The notes under the pieces: model-generated | Database searches by the model: none | Told to the model about the DNA's origin: nothing | The model's input: the letters and a program-made list of their open reading frames with translations, nothing else | Position numbers and translations under genes: made by a program | Part shown: positions 38,001 through 44,965 of the stretch, piece after piece | Layout of the letters: each line of letters begins with the position of its first letter | Position numbering within the stretch: position 1 is the first letter of the stretch | Source: JAJDXW01 sp965214795 | Lineage (GTDB): Bacteria; Pseudomonadota; Gammaproteobacteria; HK1 | Length of the DNA stretch: 64,000 nucleotides | Direction: 5' to 3' | Assembly (NCBI GenBank): GCA_965214795.1 | Contig: OZ243976.1 | Location: 5,270,001-5,334,000 of the forward strand

Positions 38001-41000
38001 GGGAGGCACCGGGCCGGTGAGCCGGTTGCGATTGAGCCGCAGTGAGACGAGCCGGTCCAGTGCGCCCAGCTCCGGCGGGATACCGCCGGTGAGCCGGTTG
38101 AAGGACACATCCAGGTGGACGAGCCGGCTCAATCGTCCCAGCTCCGGCGGGATGCGCCCGTTCAGACCTGACCTCCACAGTCCGAGCCTCGTCACCCGTT
38201 GTGGCGAGCCGCCGATGGTGACGCCCTGCCAGAAATCGATGGGGACATCCTCGCTCCAGTTGAGCTGCACGTCGCCCGCCAGGATGTCCCGGGTCGCCAG
38301 CAGTAGCGCGCAATCGGCACGCAACCCCGGGTTGTCGGCGGGAGCGGCGAGGCAGGACGCTTCCTTGTCGGCAAGCGCGTGCAGCTCGGGAGGGAGGGAG
38401 CCGGTCAGGCGGTTGCCGTTCAGCCAGAGATCCCTCAGATTCGACAGCTTCGCCAGCTCGGCCGGGACGGCGCCGGTCAGGGCGTTGGAGGCAAGCCCGA
38501 GCACTTCCAGGTCGGCCAGTTTCCCCAGCTCGGGCGGAATGGCGCCGGTCAACGCATTGCCGTCGAGCACCAGGGCTCGCAAGCGGGCGAGATTGCCCAA
38601 CGTCGCGGGGACGCGCCCGTTCAGTCCCATTTGCGGCAGCTCCAGCGCGATGACACCGCCTTCCGGACCGCCGAGAGTCACGCCTTGCCATGCGCCCATT
38701 GGCCTGGCTGCGCTCCAGTTGAGCGGCGCGTCGCCGGCCAGCACGTCCCTCGCCGCCAGCAGCACCGTGCAGTCGCCGAACAACGCAGGGCTGGTTCGCG
38801 GCGGTGGCGCGCAGAACACGAGGTTGCCGAGATCGTGTTCGGGAACCTCGAACAGCGCCGGCGGAACAGGGCCGGTCAAGCGGTTCTCTCTCAGCCACAA
38901 GCCCCTGAGCCTGAAGAGTTGCCCCAGCTCGGGCGGAATGGCGCCGGTCAGGGCGTTCCGGTCCAGACTCAACTGGCGCAGATCGACGAGGCGCCCCAGC
39001 TCGGGCGGAACCGGACCGGTGAGGATATTCCCGGCCAGGCTCAACGACACGAGGCCATCCAGACGGCCGAGCTCCGGGGGAATCCGTCCATTCAGCCCTA
39101 TCGAGGACAGATCGAGCGCGGTCACACGTTCCGGCACGCCGCCCACCGTCACGCCTTGCCAAGAGCCGATGGGGAGCTCCGCGTTCCAGTTGAGCGGCGC
39201 GTCGCCGGCCAGCACGTCCTTCGCCGCCAGCAGCACCGTGCAGTCGCCGAACAACGCAGGGCTGGTTCGCGGCGGTGGCGCACAGAACACGAGGTTGCCG
39301 AGATCGTGTTCAGGAACCTCGAACAGCGCCGGCGGAACAGGGCCGGTCAAGCGGTTCTCTCTCAGCCACAAGCCCCTGAGCCTGAAGAGTTGCCCCAGCT
39401 CGGGCGGAATGGCGCCGGTCAGGGCGTTCCGGTCCAGACTCAACTGGCGCAGATCGACGAGGCGCCCCAGCTCGGGCGGAACCGGACCGGTGAGAAAATT
39501 CCCGGCCAGGCTCAACGACACGAGGCCATCCAGACGGCCGAGCTCCGGGGGAATCCGTCCGTTCAGCCCTGTCGAGAGATCGAGCGCGGTCACACGTTCC
39601 GGCACGCCGCCCACCGTCACGCCTTGCCAAGAGCCGATGGGGAGCTCCGCGTTCCAGTTGAGCGGCGCGTCGCCGGCCAGCACGCCCTTCGCCGCCAGCA
39701 GCACCGTGCAGTCGCCGAACAACGCAGGGCTGGTTCGCGGCAGGCAGAGCCGAGTGCTGGCCAGGTCGTGATCGGGTACGCCCCATGCTTCCGGAGGAAT
39801 GGAGTCGAAGTCGTTGCCCGAGAGACGCAGGACGGACAGGTCGAGCTCTCCGAGAGCGACCGGGACCGGGCCGGTCAAACGGTTGTTCTTCAGCCACAGC
39901 TCCTCGAGGGTCTCGAGCTTCGCCAGCTCCGACGGGATGGTCCCGGTCAAGGCGTTGAAACTGAGATTCAGATACCTGAGGCTCACCAGATTGCCCAGCT
40001 CGGGCGGAATGCGGCCGGTGAGCCGATTTCGCCGAAGGGACAGCGAAACGAGGCGATCCAGGTGGCCAAGACCCGAGGGAATACGGCCGTTCAATCCCAG
40101 TCCCGCCAGATCCAGCCTGGTGACACGTCCCTCCGGGCCGTCCACCGTCACGCCCCGCCAACGGTTGACGGGCACGGTGCGATTCCAGTTCAAGGTCATG
40201 TCCCCGGCCAGGACGTCCCTCGCTGCCAGCAGGACGGCGCAGTCCGCGCCGGGACTGTCGGTCGGCGAAGGGTCGCAGAACACCTCATGCGCGCCGGGGG
40301 AAACGAACCGTAAACTCGACCACTCGGAGGGACCGCCGGAGAAGAACACCACGCCGGCGAATGCTGCAGTCCCCGCCAATACCGTGCCCGCCACGGCCAG
40401 GACGAAGCCTCTCGGTCTGCCGCGGACGTTGAGCAGCAGGAACAGGACCGCCATCGCGCCGAGCACGACGAGCGGCGCTCGAGAGGCCGTCCCCAGGACT
40501 GCGGCGACGCCGGCGACCAGGCCCAGCCAGCCAAGCGTGCGCGGCCCGCCGTTGGTCAGTAACGCCGCGGCGAGCGCCGCCGTCGTGCAGGCGACCAGGC
40601 CAGTCTCGTTGGGATTGCCAAAGGCGCCGGTCAAGCGAAACGGAATTCTGTAGGGCGCCAGGATGCCGAGATCGCGCAGGACCGGCGAGGCGAGAATGAT
40701 GGCGCAGCTCGCAATCAGGACGACGAGCACGCCCTGCAACAATCGGCCGACTCCGGCTCGTTCCAGCACCGCGCGGCCACCGATCGCGGCGGCCACGAGC
40801 ACGCCGAAACAGAGGACCGCATACTTCAGCCCCTCAGCCGTGCCTGGCTGCCAGCTTGTCTCGTCCATCACGGCAACGCCGATCGCCAGATAGGATGCCA
40901 CCGCACCGAACAACAACACGCCGGGCATTCCGCCCAGTGCGCTCAGGACAGGGACGCTCGAGCCGGACTTCCGCCAGGCAAACAGGCATCGGATGCCAAC

Positions 41001-41198
41001 CAGGCCCACCAGGATGACTACACATGCCATGGTCGCCCGTGCGATGACGCCCGCGACCTGTGGCATCCCCCAAAGATGCAGAGTCTGCAGGCTGGTCAGA
41101 GCGATGATCGCCAACGCCCAGAACGCGACCGCGATCAGCATGGTCTGAAGCGACTCGGTTCGGCGCAGCAGCGAGGCCGGATGTCGGAACAGGATCAC
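35025..41198 (-). CDS. O-antigen ligase/polymerase with a giant LRR array nested in its periplasmic loop (copy A, 2057 aa)
   Basis: The enzyme is split. Residues 1-288 carry about nine membrane helices with Wzy/WaaL landmarks: FGNPNETG (193-200) and TASRAP with Arg240. Residues about 1914-2057 carry the rest of the family: RLGFRKAMEAPVFGHGLGAL, then HNLYLTLLGDAG with His1965 and further helices. Between them, at the position of the large periplasmic loop, lie about 1600 residues of leucine-rich repeats of plant-like type (NRLTGPIPPELGxLxxL). Nine modules each begin with a cap of the form DC..LLAA.D.LAGD..LNW...PI..WQGVT. The expected reaction is glycan transfer from undecaprenyl diphosphate at the periplasmic face; the LRR role is unknown. 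Wzy and WaaL cannot be told apart here. Confidence 0.88.
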   Translation of the reverse strand: MILFRHPASLLRRTESLQTMLIAVAFWALAIIALTSLQTLHLWGMPQVAGVIARATMACVVILVGLVGIRCLFAWRKSGSSVPVLSALGGMPGVLLFGAVASYLAIGVAVMDETSWQPGTAEGLKYAVLCFGVLVAAAIGGRAVLERAGVGRLLQGVLVVLIASCAIILASPVLRDLGILAPYRIPFRLTGAFGNPNETGLVACTTAALAAALLTNGGPRTLGWLGLVAGVAAVLGTASRAPLVVLGAMAVLFLLLNVRGRPRGFVLAVAGTVLAGTAAFAGVVFFSGGPSEWSSLRFVSPGAHEVFCDPSPTDSPGADCAVLLAARDVLAGDMTLNWNRTVPVNRWRGVTVDGPEGRVTRLDLAGLGLNGRIPSGLGHLDRLVSLSLRRNRLTGRIPPELGNLVSLRYLNLSFNALTGTIPSELAKLETLEELWLKNNRLTGPVPVALGELDLSVLRLSGNDFDSIPPEAWGVPDHDLASTRLCLPRTSPALFGDCTVLLAAKGVLAGDAPLNWNAELPIGSWQGVTVGGVPERVTALDLSTGLNGRIPPELGRLDGLVSLSLAGNFLTGPVPPELGRLVDLRQLSLDRNALTGAIPPELGQLFRLRGLWLRENRLTGPVPPALFEVPEHDLGNLVFCAPPPRTSPALFGDCTVLLAAKDVLAGDAPLNWNAELPIGSWQGVTVGGVPERVTALDLSSIGLNGRIPPELGRLDGLVSLSLAGNILTGPVPPELGRLVDLRQLSLDRNALTGAIPPELGQLFRLRGLWLRENRLTGPVPPALFEVPEHDLGNLVFCAPPPRTSPALFGDCTVLLAARDVLAGDAPLNWSAARPMGAWQGVTLGGPEGGVIALELPQMGLNGRVPATLGNLARLRALVLDGNALTGAIPPELGKLADLEVLGLASNALTGAVPAELAKLSNLRDLWLNGNRLTGSLPPELHALADKEASCLAAPADNPGLRADCALLLATRDILAGDVQLNWSEDVPIDFWQGVTIGGSPQRVTRLGLWRSGLNGRIPPELGRLSRLVHLDVSFNRLTGGIPPELGALDRLVSLRLNRNRLTGPVPPELGELTGLEILTLSFNALSGPIPPELGNLSHLRELWLKNDGLTGPVPPELEGLDNLSFLRLYGNDLDRPYPRRLYRIDSHDLDRDDLRRGRPVGIAQAAHAAVRRTNEDHPDAVRRLFCRPASGVASDLQADCALLLAAKDMLAGDAQLNWSADVPIEFWQGVTIGGPPQRVTALELPRAGLNGRLFSELGELGGLVALDLSHNRLTGPIPLELEALDSLSLLRLAGNDLDRPFPPALHAIADHDLDTPVFCRPGKADPGLLADCTLLLGVRDALAGDAPLNWRRDVPVDDWQGVAVGRSRGRVTALDLTRMGLNGRIPVELGRLTGLVSLRLGRNRLAGAIPPELGNLVDLRVLALHGNLLAGSIPPELGKLSRLTDLWLHGNRLIGPVPPPVAALPELAALRLDDDEAAGELPAQGRDRGRVFDRNLHCQPTLAPTSRLHDDCATLLVARDVLAGDVELNWSDTVPIGYWRGVTVGTPPIASEAAEGPRVITLDLSHMGLNGRIPAELSALDALAVLRLGDNRLAGSIPPALGALTGLLTLVLENNALTGEIPRELGGLQALVSLRLGGNELTGRIPWELTTLANLRVLTLEDNVLTGNVHPQLGSLTHLEELRLENNRLSGRIRKMLGRLTRPVVLRLGGNAFADCVPATARAAQVRHNDPDSADLLCESSPRTKPGLFEDGARLMRMRDILAGDAVLNWSYARPVASWQGVTIGRGGRVFALDLRDMNLSGRIPPELGELSHLRFLRLDGNRLTGPIPPELGRLTRLEMLSLDGNRLTGPIPPEVANLLNLGPLWLADNRLTGSIPPELAGIKHLSLAVAGNDLDGCMPWEPHDLHSHDIDDGFVCAALAWDRLLLWRLGFRKAMEAPVFGHGLGALKHMDGAPIGHHGMPLGTHNLYLTLLGDAGIVPLALFLSAIVLLLRAQWGAPRSLARDATVALVIVIALYCMPFQSLLKIEAFMFLAGLSVAIGAAAQGGGRRPSGLAGGS

Positions 41199-41314
41199 CC
41201 GCTTCTATCGTCCGTGGTTGAAGTTCTTCAAGACTGAAGTCCAGGAAGGTGCGGTGGGAGGGGGGGTGGCAGGCGCCTGTGGCCACAAGATCGGACCATA
41301 CAGGCAGTGTCCCG

Positions 41315-44300
41315 TCAAAGGAGGCGTGTGCGCCCCACGCCTATCGCGACGCTCAGCCCGGCCAGAAACATGAACGCCTTCAAGCCGAGCAGATCCGAGA
41401 AGGTCATGTTGTACAGGGCGATGACGATGACCCAGGCCACGGTGGCATCCCGGGCAGGCGACTGCGGCGCGCCCCATTGCGCACGCAGCAGCAGGACAAT
41501 GGCGGACAGGAATAGCAGCAGAGGGACGATGCCGGCCTCGCCCAGCAACGTAATGTACAGATTGTGAGGGTCCGGTAGCACGCCGCTATGTGTGATGGGG
41601 GCGCCGTCCAGGTGTTTCAGTGCCCCCAGACCGTGACCGAAGACGGGCGCTTCCATCGCCTTCCGGAAGCCCAGTCTCCAGAGCAGCAGTCTGTCCCACG
41701 CCAGGGCGGCACAGACGAAGCTGTCATCGATATCATAGCTGCGCAGATCGTGCAGCTCCCACGGCATGCAGCCGTCGAAATCGTTACCGGCGACGGCCAG
41801 GGAGAGGCCCTCGATCCCGGCCAGTTCGGGCGGGATGGAGCCGGTGAGACGGTTGTCGGCCAGCCACAGATTCCCGAGATTCGCAAGCCCGGCAATCTCG
41901 GGCGGGATCGGGCCGGTCAGGCGATTGCCGTCGAGCGACAACGTGTCAAGACGGGTCAGCCTCCCCAGTTCCGGCGGGATGGGCCCGGTGAGTCGGTTGC
42001 CGTCGAGCCACAGGAACCGGAGATGGCTCAGTTCGCCCAGCTCCGGTGGAATCGGGCCGCTCAAGGCGTTGAAGGAGAGCACCAGGATCTCCAGGCCGGT
42101 CAACTCCCCCAGCTCGGGAGGCACCGGGCCGGTGAGCCGGTTGCGATTGAGCCGCAGTGAGACGAGCCGGTCCAGTGCGCCCAGCTCCGGCGGGATACCG
42201 CCGGTGAGCCGGTTGAAGGACAGATCCAGGTAGGCGAGCCGGTTCAATCGTCCCAGATCCGGCGGGATGCGCCCGTTCAGACCCGACCTCCACAGTCCGA
42301 GCCTCGTCACCCGTTGCGGCGAGCCGCCGATGGTGACGCCCTGCCAGAAATCGATGGGGACATCCTCGCTCCAGTTGAGCTGCACGTCGCCCGCCAGGAT
42401 GTCCCGGTTCGCCAGCAGAAGCGCGCAATCGGCATGCAACCCCGGGTTGTCGGCGGGAGCGGCGAGGCAGGACGCTTCCTTGTCGGCAAGCGCGTGCAGC
42501 TCGGGAGGGAGGGAACCGGTCAGGCGGTTGCCGCTCAGCCAGAGATCTCTCAGATTCGACAGCTTCGCCAGCTCGGCCGGGACGGCGCCGGTCAGGGCGT
42601 TGGAGGCAAGCCCGAGCACTTCCAGGTCGGCCAGTTTCCCCAGCTCGGGCGGAATGGCGCCGGTCAACGCATTGCCGTCGAGCACCAGGGCTCGCAAGCG
42701 GGCGAGATTGCCCAACTCGGGCGGAATGCGCCCGTTCAGTCCCGTTTGCGGCAGCTCCAGCGCGATGACACCGCCTTCCGGACCGCCGAGAGTCACCCCT
42801 TGCCATGCGCCCATTGGCCTGGCTGCGCTCCAGTTGAGCGGCGCGTCGCCGGCCAGCACGCCCTTCACCGCCAGCAGCACCGTGCAGTCGCCGAACAACG
42901 CAGGGCTGGTTCGCGGCGGTGGCGCGCAGAACACGAGGTTGCCGAGATCGTGTTCGGGAACCTTGAACAGCGCCGGCGGAACAGGGCCGGTCAAGCGGTT
43001 CTCTCTCAGCCACAAGCCCCTGAGCCTGAAGAGTTGCCCCAGCTCGGCCGGAATGGCGCCGGTCAGGGCGTTCCGGTCCAGACTCAACTCGCGCAGATCG
43101 ACGAGGCGCCCCAGCTCGGGCGGAACCGGACCGGTGAGGATATTCCCGGTCAGGCTCAACGACACGAGGCCATCCAGACGGCCGAGCTCCGGGGGAATCC
43201 GTCCATTCAGCCCTGTCGAGGACAGATCGAGCGCGGTCACACGTTCCGGCACGCCGCCCACCGTCACGCCTTGCCAAGAGCCGATGGGGAGCTCCGCGTT
43301 CCAGTTGAGCGGCGCGTCGCCGGCCAGCACGTCCCTCGCCGCCAGCAGCACCGTGCAGTCGCCGAACAACGCAGGGCTCGTTGGTGGCAGGCAGAGCCGA
43401 GTTCTGGCCAGGTCGTGATCGGGTACGCCGTATGCTTTGGAAGGAATGGAGTCGAAGTCGTTGCCCGAGAGACGCAGGACGGACAGGTCGAGCTCTCCGA
43501 GAGCGACCGGGACGGGACCGGTCAAGCGGTTGTTCTTCAGCCACAGCTCCTCGAGGGTCTCGAGCTTCGCCAGCTCCGGCGGGATGGTTCCGGTCAAGGC
43601 GTTGAAACTGAGATTCAGATACCTGAGGCTCACCAGATTGCCCAACTCGGGCGGAATGCGGCCGGTGAACCGATTTCGCCGAAGGGACAGCGAAACGAGG
43701 CGATCCAGGTGGCCAAGACCCGAGGGAATACGGCCGTTCAATCCCAGTCCCGCCAGATCCAGCTTGGTGACACGTCCCTCCGGGCCGTCCACCGTCACGC
43801 CCCGCCAACGGTTGACGGGCACGGTGCGATTCCAGTTCAAGGCCATGTCCCCGGCCAGGACGTCCCTCGCCGCCAGCAGGACGGTGCAGTCCGCGCCGGG
43901 ACTGTCGGTCGGCGAAGGGTCGCAGAACACCTCATGCGCGCCGGGGGAAACGAACCGCAAGCTCGACCACTCGGAGGGACCGCCGGAGAAGAACATCACG
44001 CCGGCGAATGCCGCAGTCCCCGCCAATGCCGTGCCCGCCACGGCCAGGACGAAGCCTCTCGGTCTGCCGCGGACGTTGAGCAGCAGGAACAGGACCGCCA
44101 TCGCGCCGAGCACGACGACCGCCGTTCGAGAGGCTATCCCCAGGCCTGCGGCGACGCCGACGACCAGGCCCAGCCAGCCAAGCGCGCGCGGCCCGCCGTT
44201 GGTCAGAAACGCCGAGGCGAGCGCCGCCGTCATGCAGGCGACCAGGCCAGGATCGTTGGGATTGCTAAAGACGCCGGTCATGCGAAACGGAATTCTGTAG

Positions 44301-44845
44301 GGCGCCAGGATGCCGAGATCGCGCAGGACCGGCGAGGCGAGAATGATGGCGCAGCTCGCAATCAGGACGACGAGCACGCCCTGCAACAATCGGCCGACTC
44401 CGGCTCGTTCCAGCACCGCGCGGCCACCGATCGCGGTGGCCACGAGCACGCCGAAACAGAGGACTGCATACTTCAGCCGCTCAGCCGTGCCTGGCTGCCA
44501 GCTTGCCTCGTCCATCACGGCAACGCCGATCGCCAGATAGGATGCCACCGCACCGAACAACAACACGCCGGGCATTCCGCCCAGTGCGCTCAGGACAGGG
44601 GCGCTCGAGCCGGACTTCCACCAGGCAAACAGGCATCGGATGCCAACCAGGCCCACCAGGACGACTACACATGCCATGGTCGCCCGTGCGATGACGCCCA
44701 CGACCTGTGGCATCCCCCAAAGATGCAGATACCGCAAGCTGGTCAGAGCGATGATCGCCAACGCCCAGAACGCGACCGCGATCAGCGCGGTCTGAAGCGA
44801 CTCGGTTCGGCGCAGCAGCGAGGCCGGATGTCGGAACAGGATCAC
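41315..44845 (-). CDS. O-antigen ligase/polymerase with nested LRR array (copy B, 1176 aa)
   Basis: It has the same split architecture as copy A, with an almost identical N-terminal membrane part (1-288, Arg240 kept; FSNPNDPG replaces FGNPNETG) and a C-terminal part from about 1043 (His1094 in PHNLYITLLGEAG). The LRR insert of about 735 residues holds four capped modules. They correspond to copy A modules 1, 2/3, 4 and 5, and module 5 switches in mid-LRR into the end of module 9 (GELSHLRFLWLDGNRLTGP). The last 45 residues differ from A (YNMTFSDLLGLKAFMFL). A leader of about 110 bp like that of the neighbouring copies precedes ATG 44845. Confidence 0.88.
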   Translation of the reverse strand: MILFRHPASLLRRTESLQTALIAVAFWALAIIALTSLRYLHLWGMPQVVGVIARATMACVVVLVGLVGIRCLFAWWKSGSSAPVLSALGGMPGVLLFGAVASYLAIGVAVMDEASWQPGTAERLKYAVLCFGVLVATAIGGRAVLERAGVGRLLQGVLVVLIASCAIILASPVLRDLGILAPYRIPFRMTGVFSNPNDPGLVACMTAALASAFLTNGGPRALGWLGLVVGVAAGLGIASRTAVVVLGAMAVLFLLLNVRGRPRGFVLAVAGTALAGTAAFAGVMFFSGGPSEWSSLRFVSPGAHEVFCDPSPTDSPGADCTVLLAARDVLAGDMALNWNRTVPVNRWRGVTVDGPEGRVTKLDLAGLGLNGRIPSGLGHLDRLVSLSLRRNRFTGRIPPELGNLVSLRYLNLSFNALTGTIPPELAKLETLEELWLKNNRLTGPVPVALGELDLSVLRLSGNDFDSIPSKAYGVPDHDLARTRLCLPPTSPALFGDCTVLLAARDVLAGDAPLNWNAELPIGSWQGVTVGGVPERVTALDLSSTGLNGRIPPELGRLDGLVSLSLTGNILTGPVPPELGRLVDLRELSLDRNALTGAIPAELGQLFRLRGLWLRENRLTGPVPPALFKVPEHDLGNLVFCAPPPRTSPALFGDCTVLLAVKGVLAGDAPLNWSAARPMGAWQGVTLGGPEGGVIALELPQTGLNGRIPPELGNLARLRALVLDGNALTGAIPPELGKLADLEVLGLASNALTGAVPAELAKLSNLRDLWLSGNRLTGSLPPELHALADKEASCLAAPADNPGLHADCALLLANRDILAGDVQLNWSEDVPIDFWQGVTIGGSPQRVTRLGLWRSGLNGRIPPDLGRLNRLAYLDLSFNRLTGGIPPELGALDRLVSLRLNRNRLTGPVPPELGELTGLEILVLSFNALSGPIPPELGELSHLRFLWLDGNRLTGPIPPELGRLTRLDTLSLDGNRLTGPIPPEIAGLANLGNLWLADNRLTGSIPPELAGIEGLSLAVAGNDFDGCMPWELHDLRSYDIDDSFVCAALAWDRLLLWRLGFRKAMEAPVFGHGLGALKHLDGAPITHSGVLPDPHNLYITLLGEAGIVPLLLFLSAIVLLLRAQWGAPQSPARDATVAWVIVIALYNMTFSDLLGLKAFMFLAGLSVAIGVGRTRLL

Positions 44846-44965
44846 CCGCTTCTATCGTCCGTGGTTGAAGTCATTCAAGACTGAAGTCCAGGAAGGTGCG
44901 GTGAGAGGAGGGGGGGGTGGTAGGCGCCTGTGACCACAAGATCGGACCATACAGGCAGTGTCCCG

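Noticed and set aside
42314..44884. A plus-strand open frame of 856 codons over ligase B, and similar frames over A and C
   Set aside because: Its apparent repeats are the LRR repeats read on the wrong strand.
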